Shown here piece by piece: positions 44,898 to 56,509 of a stretch of DNA of 64,000 nucleotides (positions are counted from its first letter, which is position 1; every line of letters starts with the position of its first letter). The translations under genes and the position numbers were made by a program. The notes beneath the pieces are model-generated. The model did not search any database. It saw only the letters and a program-made list of their open reading frames with translations, and had not been told where the DNA came from. The DNA lies in the NCBI RefSeq assembly GCF_027579695.1, contig NC_083581.1, forward strand, positions 59,660,200 to 59,724,199, in the 5' to 3' direction. The DNA comes from Neoarius graeffei. Taxonomy: Eukaryota > Chordata > Actinopteri > Siluriformes > Ariidae.

Positions 44898-46490
44898 CAG
44901 TGGTGCTTGAAAGTTTGTGAACCCTTTAGAATTTTCTATAGTTCTGTATAAATATGACCTAAAACATCATCAGATTTTCACACAAGTCCTAAAAGTAGAT
45001 AAGGAGAACCCAGTGAAACAAATGAGACAAAAATATGACTTGGTCATATATTTATTGAAGAAAATGATCCAATATTACATATCTGTGAGTGGCAAAAGTA
45101 TGTGAACCTTTGCTTTCAGTATCTGGTGTGACCCCCTTGTGCAGCAATAACTGCAACTAAACATTTCCGGTAACTGTTGATCAGTCCTGCACACCGGCTT
45201 GGAGGAATTTTAGCCCATTCCTCCATACAGAACAGCTTCAACTCTGGGATGTTGATGGGTTTCCTCACATAAACTGCTCGCTTCAGGTCCTTCCACAACA
45301 TTTTGATTGGATTAAGGTCAGGACTTTGACTTGGCCATTCCAAAACATTAACTTTATTCTTCTTTAACCATTCTTTGGTAGAATGACTTGTGTGCTTAGG
45401 GTTGTTGTCTTGCTGCATGACCCACCTTCTCTTGAGATTCAGTTCATGGACAAATGTCCTGATATTTTCCTTTAGAATTCACTGGTATAATTCAGAATTC
45501 ATTGCTCCATCAATGATGGCAAGCTGTCCTGGCCCAGATGCAGCAAAACAGGCCCAAACCATGATACTACCACCACCATGTTTCACAGATAGGATAAGGT
45601 TCTTGTGCTGGAATGCAGCGTTTTCCTTTCTCCAAACATAAAGCTTCTCATTTAAACCAAAAAGTTTTATTTTGGTCTCATCCGTCCACAAAACATTTTT
45701 CCAAAAGCCTTCTAGCTTCTCCACGTGATCTTTAGCAAACTGCAGATGAGCAGCAATGTTCTTTTTGGAGAGCAGTGTCTTTCTCCTTGCAACCCTGCCA
45801 TGCACACCATTGTTGTTCAGTGTTCTCCTGATGGTGAACTCATGAACATTAACATTAGCCAATGTGAAAGAGGCCTTCAGTTGCTTAGAAGTTACCCTGG
45901 GGTCCTTTGTGACCTGGCCGACTATTACACGCCTTGCTCTTTGCTGGTCGACTACTCCTGGGGAGGGTAACAATGGTCTTGAATTTCCTCCATTTGTACA
46001 CAATCTGACTATGGATTGGTGGAGTCCAAACTCTTGAGAGATGGTTTTGTAACCTTCTCCAGCCTGATGAGCATCAACAACGCTTTTTCTGAGGTTATCA
46101 GAAATCTCCTTTGTTCGTGCCATGATACACTTCCACAAACATGTGTTGTGAAGATCAGACTTTGATAGATCCCTGTTCTTTAAATAAAACAGGGTGCCCA
46201 CTCACACCTGATTGTCATCCCATTGATTGAAAACACCTGACTCTAATTTCACCTTCAAATTAACTGCTAATCCTAGAGGTTCACATACTTTTGCCACTCA
46301 CAGATATGTAATATTGGATCATTTTCCTCAATAAATAAATGACTAAGTAGAATATTTTTGTCTTATTTGTTTAACTGGGTTCTCTTTATCTACTTTTAGG
46401 ACTTGTGTGAAAATCTGATGATGTTTTAAGTCATATTTATGCAGAAATATAGAAAATTCTAAAGGGTTTACAAACTTTCAAGCACAACTG
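44898..46490 (-). mobile_element. Tc1-like family A, copy 2, full length
   Basis: 1593 bp with the CAGTGGTGCTTGAAAGTTTG inverted ends and TA on both sides (44896-44897, 46491-46492). This is the longest copy of the family here, and the reference for copy 1's deletion and copy 3's interruption. The transposase is frameshifted. Confidence 0.93.
45116..46123 (-). pseudogene. Tc1 family A transposase, frameshifted
   Basis: The natural start is MARTKEIS at 46123. The helix-turn-helix part (VDAHQAGEGYKTISQEFGLH) is followed by a damaged linker near 45960, then LWTDETKIKLFG (first catalytic Asp) and GGGSIMVWACF. The frame breaks near 45450-45480 and continues at 45418 with QQDNNPKHTS (second Asp) and [11 protein letters not shown], Lys replacing the expected Glu. 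Its frame breaks and missing third catalytic residue make it inactive. Confidence 0.9.
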
Positions 46491-46497
46491 TAAATGC

Positions 46498-46980
46498 TCT
46501 TTATCAACGCATCTGACCTATACATAAAGAAATTGGATGCTGTATACCATTGGGCTTTATGCCTTGGTAATGGATGTGGAAATCTCGTACACCACTGTTC
46601 TCTGTATGTTGCTAATAAGTGGCCATCCCTGTATGTCCACAGACTTTTGCACTGGTTGGCGTTAATATATAAGTCACTCCATGGGCTGGTTCCTTTTTAT
46701 TTGTGTACATACATTTGTAAAAACCAAAATGAATATGATCTGCATACTCATGATATTTTACAAGTGTTTGTCTCTCGAGTCAGAACAGAATTAGGCAAAA
46801 AGCTTTTAAATATGCTACACCTTCCTCTTGGAATAATGTACAGAAAGAACTGAAATTGCTAGAACTAATTCCTATGAGGTAATTTAAGTACATTTTAAAG
46901 GAGCAAGAAAATAGTGCTCTTGGTCAATGTGATTGCTCCTAAGTTTTCTCTGGAATTACTTTTGAAATTTTAAATATTTT
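46498..46980 (+). mobile_element. LINE 3' terminal fragment
   Basis: An open frame from about 46498 to 46853 reads KKLDAVYHWALCL, LHWLALIYKSLHGLVPFYL and similar, resembling the extreme C-terminus of some non-LTR retrotransposon ORF2 proteins. The clade is unknown. It begins directly after the Tc1 copy. Confidence 0.5.
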
Positions 46981-47037
46981 GTCCATGATCTCTTATTGTA
47001 TAGAAACTGGACATCACGGGTGATTGCTCTAAGACAA

Positions 47038-48529
47038 CAAGGGAGGCTCAGCCTCCTCTAAAAATGACGAACATCATGTAGGATGAATTGCGCTAGGCTT
47101 ATGTTATAGCCGACCTTATAACATTGCTATTTCAGATCCAGAATCATAGAAATAAATGTGCTCAACCCAACTACAGTGCAAAATCATTCCGTTATAACTT
47201 TCCCCAGTTCGCCTAATGTGCGAGTGAGTTTTTCCCCCCCGTGACAGCGCGATGCAGCCCAGCCCCAGTGGATTGGGAGCTATGTGCTTGTCAATCTCAA
47301 AATGCAAGACGATTATTGGACAAATACTGCGAAAACGCCCGCCCACGGAGTCTCACGGACTCCCAGCCTCAATGGACTTCAACGACATTTGGGAGCTATG
47401 CGCTTTTCAATCTCAGAATGCAAGACGGTTATTGGACAAATACTGCGAAAATGCCCACCCACGGACTCCCAGCCTCACATGGAAGGGACATGGCAGTTTC
47501 CGCGAGGAGACTGGTGATTGGTGAAAGCGGCCAGATATTTTCTTTGATTGACAGCTCGTTTCAACTATAGACAGGCAGCGGACAGTGTTGCCAGATTGGG
47601 CGGTTTCCTGCCCAATTGGGCGGTTTTAAGTGCATTTTGGCGGGTTTTGAACGTATTTTGGGCTGGATAACGTCAGCAGTATCTGGCAACATCAGTTCAG
47701 TCCCATGCGGATTCGCAAGTGCTGTGGTGTATTGTAAGAGATCGGCTTACATTTCGATTTCATTCATTACATACGGTTTCTACCAGCTTTTTTAGTTTGT
47801 ATATATTTTCATTGTAAATAAAGTGTAAATATAGTGTTGTCAAGTTTGCTATCTTAGTTCCAGAAATTTCGTTTATTTGAGTGACTGAACTTGAACTTGA
47901 GGGGGCTAGTCAGCTAGCAAGAAAGCTGCGCACGGATGCCAAGCATTGCTGATTTAATTTTGGCGAAGCCATTTGCCAGTCTTCCTTTCGAGGAAAAAAT
48001 TAAAATTAAAGAGCAGGGTAGATCAACGCCTCAAATTGACTTGGTGAAAAAGGTAGGGAATAATACTCGTTCCTTTCAGCTCTCCTGGTACGAGAAAGTG
48101 AATTGGCTAACAGCAAGTGACCCACATCAACAACAGTAAATAGGCTACTTTAGTAATATGTCATGGATGGACCAAAAATATAGAATCTATTTAAAATGTT
48201 TATGCTGAGTATATTATATTGGAATATATGTTTTTCTGGATATGAATTAAACACCGCTACAATTTGGAAAACATTTTTAAACAAAAACACAGCCAAGGTC
48301 AATTTTTAAACTACATGCCACAATTTTAAAATATAAAATGTTAAAATATACCCCCCCCAACACCACCATCATGTATATTGGACAGTAGGCTAATGGGCCA
48401 AAAGAACCTGTTATTTCACAGTTTGTGACCCTGCCAACAATCAGCCAGATCAGAGGCAAGAGTATGGGCAAAATTGATGTGTTTTTTCTTTTAAAATCTG
48501 GAAATATCGTAACCGACCAGCCTCCCCTG
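47038..48529 (+). mobile_element. hAT-like element with TTF-type exon
   Basis: Left end CAAGGGAGGCT (47038) and right end AGCCTCCCCTG (to 48529) form a short inverted repeat. Inside are a doubled ~110-bp segment (47270-47370 and 47380-47480: TTGGGAGCTATG then AATGCAAGACG), a TTGCCAGATTGGGCGG block and one coding exon. I could not find an 8-bp duplication at the two flanks, so the limits may be slightly off. Confidence 0.5.
47936..48139 (+). pseudogene. TTF/ZMYM1-type hAT transposase N-terminal exon
   Basis: ATG 47936 opens 67 codons: ADLILAKPFASLPFEEKIKIKEQG, then a TRSFQLSWYEKVNWLT block. The EKIxIK..G and WYEKxxWLT pattern is how TTF-zinc-finger (ZMYM1-like) hAT proteins begin, as I recall. 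The zinc finger and catalytic parts are absent, so this is at best a 5' exon of a shortened element. Confidence 0.5.
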
Positions 48530-48968
48530 TTTGAAAGACTACCAGCCGCCGCTGCTGGACATTACAGTATGTTCACTTATTACCTCACCCGCTATGCAGT
48601 AAGTGGGTGAGGTATTGTTTTCGGTCGGGTTTCTTTGTTTTTTGTTAGCAACATTACAGGAAAACGGCTGGACCAATCTTCATGAAACTTTCAGGATAGA
48701 CGGGCATTGGTCTCGAATAGAACCGCCAACATTTTGAGGGTCATCCAGTCAAGGTCAAGGTCACAATGACCAAAAAGGTCAAAATCGTTTTGTTGTTTTT
48801 AAAATTTATTATAATTTATTATAATTTATTTATTTGTTTGTTTGTCAAACATCAGGGGTCAAGGTCATGGGTTTTCAGAGGCTCATAACTGGGAAACGGG
48901 TCAAGATAGAGAGATACTCAATATTATTGACACATAGGAAGTCATATATGGGCTTTCATTTGGCACCA

Positions 48969-48981
48969 TGACCTTTGACCA
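48969..48981 (+). promoter_or_regulatory. Near-perfect DR1 nuclear-receptor site
   Basis: TGACCTTTGACCA: two half-sites spaced by one base, one mismatch from the ideal DR1. Location inside a repeat means function is unknown. Confidence 0.4.
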
Positions 48982-49114
48982 TGAGTGAACATGAAAGGTC
49001 AAACTCAAGGTCATGAGTTTTCAAAGGCTCAAAACTTTAAAATGGTTAATGATAGACAGATGTTTACCATTATCAACATATAAGAAGTCCCATATGGGCT
49101 TTCAGTTGCCACCA

Positions 49115-49127
49115 TGACCTTTGACCT
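49115..49127 (+). promoter_or_regulatory. Perfect DR1 nuclear-receptor site
   Basis: TGACCTTTGACCT is the exact reverse complement of AGGTCAAAGGTCA, the DR1 consensus bound by HNF4, RXR/PPAR and COUP-TF. It lies in the second repeat unit. Sequence match only. Confidence 0.45.
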
Positions 49128-49381
49128 TGAATGACTTTGAAATGTCAAACTCAAGGTCATGGATTTTCATAGGACTATAACCTGACAGCTGATGATTGAG
49201 AAATATTACCATTATCAACATATAGGTAGTCCCATATGGGCTTTCATTTAGCACCATGAATGTTGACCTTGAGTAACCCCGAAATGTCAAACTGAAGGTC
49301 ACGGATTAGGCCAGACTGTCGGGTGAGGTTTGTTTTGCCTGGCAACACTTGTTTGTAGTGTGATAGATGTATTTGTCTATT

Positions 49382-49786
49382 TGGTGGTGTAGTGGTTAGA
49401 ACTGTCGCCTCACAGCAATAAGGTTCTGGGTTCGAGCCCAGTGGCCAACGGGGGCTTTTCTGTGTGGAGTTTGCATGTTCTCTCCATGTCTGTGTGGGTT
49501 TCCTCCAGGTGCTCTGGTTTCCCCCAGAGTCCAAAGACATGTGGTTAGGTTAACATGGGGCAGCCATGGCCTGAGGTTGGGTTGAGGTGCCCTTGAGCGA
49601 GGCACCTAACCCACAACTGCTCTCTGGGCGCTGTAGCATAGCTGCCCACTGCTCTGGGTATGTGTGTGTGCTCATTGCTCACTTGTGTGTGTTCACTGCT
49701 TCAGATGGGTTAAATGCAGAGGTTAAATTTCACTGTGTGCTTAAGTCTGCTTGAGTGTACATGTGACAAATAAAGGCTTCTAGGCT
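49382..49786 (+). mobile_element. V-SINE type B
   Basis: The head lacks its first few bases (starts TGGTGGTGTAGTGG). The V domain is near 49460-49550, and the type B tail ends with GACAAATAAAGGC. Confidence 0.88.
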
Positions 49787-49789
49787 TGG

Positions 49790-50736
49790 CTTCTATTTTT
49801 TGTGTGTTTTATTGTAACAATGTTTGCTGTTCTTTTCGTCAGGTCACCCTTCAAAAAGAGACGTTTAATCTAATGAGACTTCACCTGGTTAAATAAAGGA
49901 TATGATGATGAAATGATTGAGAAAATAGATGATGGAGTTCTACATAAATTAAATGGATTGCACGCTGATGAATATTGATTTTTAAAAAAGATTTAATTTA
50001 AGAAAATATGATAATTTTATTCAATTCATGCAACCATAAGAATAAAGATGTGTATAGAAAAAGTATGAATGTTAACCCTATCTCTAATCTTTATAGAGCA
50101 ATTGAGTTGTGGCTCATCGGTAGTTCTCAATGACATTATTTTCTACATTTTTTTGTGCTTCTTTTCTATTTTTTTAAAATTCTTTTGAATTTGTAATTTT
50201 TAACCCCAAACCCTTAAGTTATCATTAATGTTTATTATTTAATATTTATTATTCAGGTATTTTATTGATCAAAAACTACAATATGTACAATACATACATG
50301 GGTCCTTGGAGTTAAAATAGTGAAATTCAGAGCATGAAGCACTGTTAGAATGTCTCTGGGTGTGCCGTCTTTAATAATAAACAGCAGCTTCTTCTTTTAG
50401 TAACTTATTTTTACTTCCAGATATTAGTCATGCGAAATTCCCTTGAGAGGATGAAAGGCAGCCTGCTCACAGTGCAGAACTGCTAGTAATTATCCTATTT
50501 ATGCCATAAGAAACATAACTACTCTCTGATTTTGTCCTGAATTAACTAGTTGTGTGGAATGGAGTATGGGTGAGAAATCTGTGAGACACAATGGGAAAGT
50601 TTTTTTTTTCACATAAGGGAAGAAAAGGTAGAAAAGGTTTGCAGTGTAAATATGCTAAGATCACATATTTTGTGTATTTCCATTTGTCTTATTAAGTTAC
50701 AGCATGTGCTCTAACAGTGGCCTGCTTCTCTTACAG
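49790..50736. other. Intron-like sequence, no feature
   Basis: AT-rich; ends in the acceptor of the 50737 exon. Confidence 0.55.
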
Positions 50737-50859
50737 TGAGAAACCCATGCGCCGAGAGGAATGGTGGCTGTATGCATACATGTCGTGATATAGGCCTTCG
50801 TGCCCAGTGTGCCTGCCACACAGGCTACAGCCTGGCTCAGGATCACAAGAGCTGTGAAG
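50737..50859 (+). CDS. megf6: megf6 exon: EGF repeat
   Basis: 41 codons: [19 protein letters not shown], then [16 protein letters not shown], one EGF repeat with six cysteines and no calcium-binding DxxE start. Acceptor CTCTTACAG, donor GTAAAT at 50860, both phase 1. The GGCMHTC wording and position match the third repeat of the MEGF6 array. Confidence 0.94.
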
Positions 50860-51426
50860 GTAAATGGCTCTGGCATGAATAACTGAAAGCTTTTTCCACC
50901 CTGTAGCTCGCTTTACTTACTCTGATTTGGAAAGCTCTTTAATAAGGAACATCCTCTCCTTACTGGATCCTTAAATTTCATTCCTGTGGTTTTGGAACAT
51001 TTGTAAAGATGGAAATATCACATTTTATTTGGGGAAGGAAAACAAGGTTGAATGAATGTGAGATGGGTTCATCTTCTCACCTGGGATCAACAAAACTGGC
51101 TAGTAGAGGCTTCAATCGTGTATCAGAATTGCTTTTGGCCTAAAGTTATGTTGAGCTTGCCAGTCAGGTGTTAAAAGGTGGTACCCTGACATCTGACAAA
51201 ATTAGGGTCTGACCCTAGACCCTGTCTGTATAGTAAAACACTGGAGAAAAATATTTCTGTTTATAGTGATGGTGATGCATAGCGTATTAAGAAACCACAA
51301 TTGAAAGAGATTTGAAAGAATTCCATGCAGGTTGTCAAGCCTTCTCTATTCTTCCCAATTCCATCAATTCTCATAATTTGACTTGCCAAAACTGGACATT
51401 CAAAACTGCTGTATTTTATGTTTCAG

Positions 51427-51549
51427 ACATTGATGAATGCGAAACAGGCCAGGCTACATGTGCTCATGATTGCAGAAACAGTCCAGGTTCCTTCTCCTGT
51501 GTCTGTAACCCTGGATATGAACTAGGCTCTGATGGCAGGAAGTGCTATC
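51427..51549 (+). CDS. megf6: megf6 exon: calcium-binding EGF repeat
   Basis: DIDECETGQATCAHDC, then FSCVCNPGYELGSDGRKC, six cysteines with the calcium-binding start. Acceptor ATGTTTCAG. Two GTs are possible at the right end. The one at 51550 (GTGGGT) gives exactly 123 bp and phase 1, and it creates a junction reading CYRIEME with the next exon, as in known MEGF6. The stronger-looking GTAACC at 51554 would put the next exon in a frame with an immediate stop, so I reject it. Confidence 0.92.
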
Positions 51550-51652
51550 GTGGGTAACCTAGGAAATATTCATGGTTGAAGATCAGTTTACCGTAGGTGA
51601 TTTGATCCCTATGCTCTCATGGTGTTTTTGGTTCTTCTATATTATCTGACAG

Positions 51653-51790
51653 GCATTGAAATGGAGATTGTGAACAGTTGTGAATCTGGGAATGGAGGCT
51701 GTTCACATCATTGTCAGCACGGTACACTTGGACCCGTATGCAGCTGTAACCATGGTTACCAACTTGATGAGGACCTCAAGACTTGTTCAG
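51653..51790 (+). CDS. megf6: megf6 exon: EGF repeat
   Basis: 46 codons starting IEMEIVNSC, a short linker conserved in MEGF6, then an EGF repeat (GNGGCSHHCQHG, CSCNHGYQLDEDLKTC). The intron before it is only 103 bp. Acceptor ATCTGACAG, donor GTGATT at 51791; phase 1 both sides. The next exon is 9.3 kb away because of nested transposons. Confidence 0.94.
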
Positions 51791-52087
51791 GTGATTTGTT
51801 CAGATGTTTTTAAATACAGATAGGTTTTGCAAATACTAATATATTATGCCACAGTGAGACCAGGTTTGCTACAACAGTCCAGTCCAATAAGGTATGCTTG
51901 GATTTCTCAAAAATGTACAAATATCTCCAGGTAAAATAAGTATATATTTACTCTCACAAGGAAATTCTATATACAGTATATTTATTCTATCCACATCCAC
52001 TGAATATGAGCAATCGCGCCCTCTGATTAGCTACTCTACTACTAGGACATCAGCTCATATACTGTACCGTGAGTAGAGAAAAACAAG

Positions 52088-52201
52088 ATGGCAGAGCGTG
52101 TTGCTGAACCAACCGAGGATGAAATAAAAATTCTACTCGAAAACAAAATCCCCCCAAAAATAAAAAAAGGGCAATAAAATATAGAATAAAAGTACTTGAT
52201 G
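52088..52201 (+). pseudogene. Element X first exon, copy 2
   Basis: ATG 52088 opens MAERVAEPTEDEIKILLENK, then a frameshift in a C/A run, and a donor-like G/GTAAGA at 52202. Resemblance to fish KIAA1958-like/Crypton-type N-termini is from memory and weak. Confidence 0.45.
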
Positions 52202-52599
52202 GTAAGAATGTATCTTTTTTTTATTTTTTAAGAATTATTATTATTATAACATTTTTCACAACTTGCTACTGTCATTTCACTGGTTTGTTTACATTCTGAG
52301 TGGAAATTATTTTTTTGGACGTTTTGTATAAAGTTTTTACAGTGGTGCTTGAAAGTTTGTGAACCCTTTAGAATTTTCTATATTTCTGCATAAATATGAC
52401 CTAAAACAACATCAGATTTTCACACAAGTCCTAAAAGTAGATAAAGAAAACCCAGTTAAACAAATGAGACAAAAATATTGTACTTGGTCATTTATTTATT
52501 GAGGAAAATGATCCAATATTACATATTTGTGAGTGGCAAAAGTATGTGAACCTTTGTTTTCAGTATCTGGTGTGACCCCATTGTGCAGCAATAACTGCA

Positions 52600-53500
52600 A
52601 ATAAATGTTTCCCGTAACTGTTGATCAGTCCTGCACACCAGCTTGGAGGAATTTTAGTCCATTCCTCTGTACACAACAGCTTCAACTCTGGGATGTTGGT
52701 GGGTTTCCTCACATGAACTGCTCGCTCAGGTCCTTCCACAACATTTTGATTGGATTAAGGTCAGGACTTTGACTTGGTCATTCCAAAACATTAACTTTAT
52801 TCTTCTTTAACCATTCTTTGGTAGAACGACTTGTGTGTTTAGGGTCATTGTCTTGCTGCATGACCCACCTTCTCTTGAGATTCAGTTCATGGACAGATGT
52901 CCTGACATTTTCCTTTAGAATTCACTGGTATAATTCAGAATTCATTGCTCTATCAATGATGGCAAGCCGTCTAGGCCCAGATGCAGCAAAACAGGCCCAA
53001 ACCATGATACTACCACCACCATGTTTCACAGATGGGATAAGGTTCTTATGCTGAAATGCAGTGTTTTCCTTTCTCCAAACATAACACTTCCCATTTAAAC
53101 CAAAATGTTCTATTTTGGTCTCATCCATTCACAAAACATTTTTCCAATAGCCTTCTGGCTTGTCCACGTGATCTTTAGCAAACTGCAGATGAGCAGCAAC
53201 ATTCTTTTTGGAGAGCAGTGGCTTTCTCCTTGCAACCCTGCCACACACACCATTGTTGTTCAGTGTTCTCCTGATGGTGGACTCCTGAACATTAACATTA
53301 GCCAATGTGAGAGAGGCCTTCAGTTGCTAAGAAGTTATCCTAAGGTCCTTTGTGACCTCGCCGACTATTACACGCCTTGCTCTTGGAGTGATCTTTGTTG
53401 GACAAGCACTCCTGAGGAGGGTAAAAATGGTCTTGAATTTCCTCCATTTGTACACAATCTGTCTGACTGTGGATTGGTGGAGTCCAAACTCTTTAGAGAT
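52600..53500 (-). pseudogene. Tc1 family A transposase, copy 3 (split, mutated)
   Basis: On the reverse strand, parts of the helix-turn-helix (KEFGLHQSTVRQI), the MDETKIEHFG region (first Asp) and GGGSIMVWACF are readable in different frames. The N-terminal start lies at about 58485, on the other side of the Gmr1 insertion. Dead. Confidence 0.85.
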
Positions 53501-53506
53501 GGTTTG

Positions 53507-53818
53507 TGTAGGAACTCGGATGGGTGGGTGGAGCACAGAAGGACGGCAGGCCAGAACTGAGTTCACAAACACATTTATTAAAGCTTTTCAGCCTTAACTA
53601 TACTTTGCTCAACCTATACACACACACCACACACACATGTGTTCTGGTTGGGAGAGAGCCCGCTCTGCTCTCACTCTCTTCCTTAAATAGGGCGCGGCTC
53701 CTGGGAAGACACACAAACACAGGTTAATTCACATCAGGTGTAGTGATTCTGCCACTTACCTTCCCTGACTCCACCCTCCGGTCACAGACCGACGCTTGAC
53801 CACGCCCCCACTGCCACA
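53507..53818 (-). repeat. 3' LTR of Gmr1 copy 2
   Basis: 312 bp; very close to the 58094-58407 LTR by eye, differing by a handful of bases and a 2-bp length change, which suggests a fairly recent insertion. Confidence 0.93.
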
Positions 53819-55336
53819 TACCCCCACCGCCCGACTCAGGCCAGGCAGCCGTCTGGCCTGCAGCTGACGCGAGAGGAAGTCCGCCACGACCATCTGCGTC
53901 CCTGGCCTGTGGACCACCTTGAAGTTAAAGGGTTGGAGTGCCAGATACCAATGGGTGATCCGCGCGTTGGCATCCTTCATGTGGTGGAGCCACTGGAGGG
54001 GCGCATGGTCCGAACAGAGGGTGAAAGGGTGTCCCAGCAGGTAGTAACGGAGGGCGAGGACCACCCACTTGATCGCCAGGCACTCCTTCTCTATGGTGCT
54101 GTAGCGCCCCTCATGCACCGACAGCTTCCGACTTATATACAACACTGGGCGATCCTCCTCCTCCACCTCCTTGGACAAAACAGCCCCCAGCCCTCTGTCC
54201 GACGCATCCGTCTGCAATATAAAAGGGAGAGAAAAGTCAGGGGAGTGTAACAGTGGCCCCCCACACAGTGCAGCCTTTACCTCAGAAAAAGCCCGCTGGC
54301 ACTGCTCCATCCACTGGACCGGATCTGGTGCCCCCTTTTTAGTGAGATCAGTCAGCGGGCTGGTGACGTCCGAATAATTAGGTATAAACCTACGATAATA
54401 GCCAGCCAGCCCCAGGAACTGTCTCACCCCCTTTCTGGTCTTGGGCCTCGGGCAGGCCGCAATTGCCGCTGTCTTGTTAATTTGGGGACGCACCTGCCCG
54501 TTGCCCAAGTGGAAGCCCAGATACCGTACTTCCACCCGCCCAATCGCACATTTCTTCGGGTTGGCTGTGAGGCCCGCCCACCTCAGCGACCTAAGGACGG
54601 CCCTCAGATGTTGGAGGTGCCTTGGCCAGTCATTACTATAGATAATGATATTGTCGAGATAGGCGGCCGCATAGGCGGCGTGGGGGCGAAGGACCCTATC
54701 CATTAGCCGCTGAAACGTAGCGGGCGCCCCAAACAGTCCAAAAGGAAGTGTGACAAACTGGTGTAAGCCGAACGGTGTGGAAAAGGCCGTTTTTTCTCGG
54801 GATAATGGAGTCAAGGGGATCTGCCAATAACCCTTTGTTAAATCCAGTGTCGAGTAAAAGTGAGCCGTGCCTAGTCGATCGAGCAACTCATCAATACGAG
54901 GCATTGGGTACGCGTTGAATTTAGACACCGTGTTGACCTTCCTATAGTCGAGACAGAACAGGAATGAACCGTCGGCCTTGGGAACCAAAACCACCAGGCT
55001 GCTCCAATCACTGTGGGACTCCTCGACAATGCCCATTTCGAGCATGGTCTCGAGTTCTTCCCGAACCACCTTTTTCTTGTGTTTGGGCAGTCTGTAAGGG
55101 CGGCTGCGCACTACCACCCCCAGGGGCGTCTCAATGTGGTGTTCTATGAGGTGGGTGCGGCCGGGCAGGGGCAAGAACACATCAGAAAATTCTGTTTGCA
55201 ACCAGGCGACCTCCGCGAGCTGGGTCAGTGAGAGGTGGGCTCCACAGGGGACCGGAGCGGTGGGTGATGCCAATTTTCCCTTTTGAACCTCCGGCCCCAG
55301 CTCCGCCTTCTCAGGAACCACCGACACCAGCACCAC
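53756..55336 (-). pseudogene. Gmr1 RT and RNase H, copy 2, open frame
   Basis: 526 codons without a stop. It contains the RT fingers/palm (SDWSSLVVLVPKADGS, TLDLTKGYWQIPL with the first catalytic Asp, PFGLFGAPATFQRLMD) and the active-site box as YLDN, where copy 1 keeps YLDD. RNase H follows (QTDASDRGLGAVLS, YSTIEKECLAI, SDHAPLQW). The frame runs past the end of pol and about 60 bp into the LTR before stopping. Loss of one active-site Asp suggests no RT activity despite the open frame. Confidence 0.88.
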
Positions 55337-55405
55337 GGGGACCTCATTGCTCCAACGTTTTAACAGATTGAGGTGGTATACCTGTAACGCCCCACCCCTG
55401 TCTGT

Positions 55406-56509
55406 TCACCTCACCTCATAGTCAACGACCCCAACTCGCCGTGTGACCTCAAAGGGTCCTTGCCACCTGGCGATTAATTTAGAGCTCGACATGGGCAACA
55501 GTATGAGTACTTTATCTCCCGGTGCGAACTCCCTGAGGCGCGTACCCTTGTTGTACAGGCAGGTTTGTCGTTCTTGGGCCTGCCGCAAATTCTCCTGGGT
55601 TAGGTGGGCGAGTGTGTGGAGTTTTGCGCGCAGGTCAATAACGTATTGGATTTCATTTTTACTTTATGAAGGTCCCTCCTCCCAATTTTCCCACAGCACA
55701 TCTATAATGCCATGCGGCTTACGCCCATATAACAATTCAAATGGGGAGAACCCCGTGGAGGCTTGTGGGACCTCTCGCACTGAAAGCAACAAGGATTCGA
55801 GCCACTTATCCCAATTACGTGCATCCTCACTTATGAATTTTTTAATTATATATTTGAGGGTGCGATTGAACCGTTCAACTAAACCGTCCGTTTGTGGGTG
55901 ATACACGCTGGTGCGGATCGGCTTAATACCCAACAACCTATACAGTTCCTTTAGTTTACATGACATAAACGCGGTGCCTTGATCAGTCAGAATGTCTTTC
56001 AGGATTCCAACTCGGGAGATAACGCGGAAGAGCGCCTCCGCAATACTGCATGCTGAGATATTGCAAAGCAGCACTGCTTCCAGGTATCGCGTTGCATAGT
56101 CCACTAGAACTAATATAAAGCGGTACCCTCATGCTGACCGATCTAATGGCCCTACGAGATCCATCCCAATTCTTTCAAAAGGGGTCTCGATTAACGGCAG
56201 AGGGCGCAAAGGCGCTTTTGGAATGGCCGCTGTATTTACTAACTGGCATTTGCGGCACGCCGTACACCACCTACGGACATCGCCGCGAATCCCTGGCCAA
56301 TAGAACTGGGCCATTATTCAGGCTAGTGTTTTATCCTGCCCTAAGTGTCCAGCCATGGGATTAAAGTGAGCCGCCTGGAATACCAATTCCCGGCGGCTCT
56401 TCGGAATCAAAAGCTGTGTGACTCGCTCTTTAGTTTGAGTGTCCTGTGTCACTCGGTATAATCTATCCTTCATAAACGCGAAGTAGGGGAAGGACGGGGT
56501 GGTGTTTGG
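55406..56509 (-). pseudogene. Gmr1 integrase, copy 2 (broken)
   Basis: Pieces at 56314-56129, 56104-55664 and 55588-55406. They hold the CTACRKC zinc-binding pair, MDLVGPLD (first Asp), LTDQGTAFMS (second Asp, kept here) and LVERFNRTLK (Glu), then WQGPF (GPY/F block). Stops at 56129 and 55664 and a frame change break it. It lies upstream of RT in the element's own direction. Confidence 0.9.

Larger units (their letters stand above)
48580..49335 (+). repeat. Tandem repeat rich in AGGTCA half-sites
   Basis: A 12-bp hairpin (TACCTCACCC...GGGTGAGGTA, 48583-48613) opens the block, and a similar GGGTGAGG lies near 49320. Between them are three ~145-bp units, each with CCCATATGGGCTTTCA or a close form (near 48945, 49089, 49233), AAGGTCAT and ACCATGACCTTTGACC or its decayed form. 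Class unknown. Confidence 0.8.

Noticed and set aside
48870..49305. CRISPR-like array
   Set aside because: The units are ~145-bp diverged tandem repeats in a vertebrate intron, without short identical repeats and unique spacers.
51427..51553. Use of the GTAACC donor at 51554 for the megf6 exon
   Set aside because: It breaks the phase 1 pattern and creates a stop in the next exon; the 51550 donor gives the expected junction.
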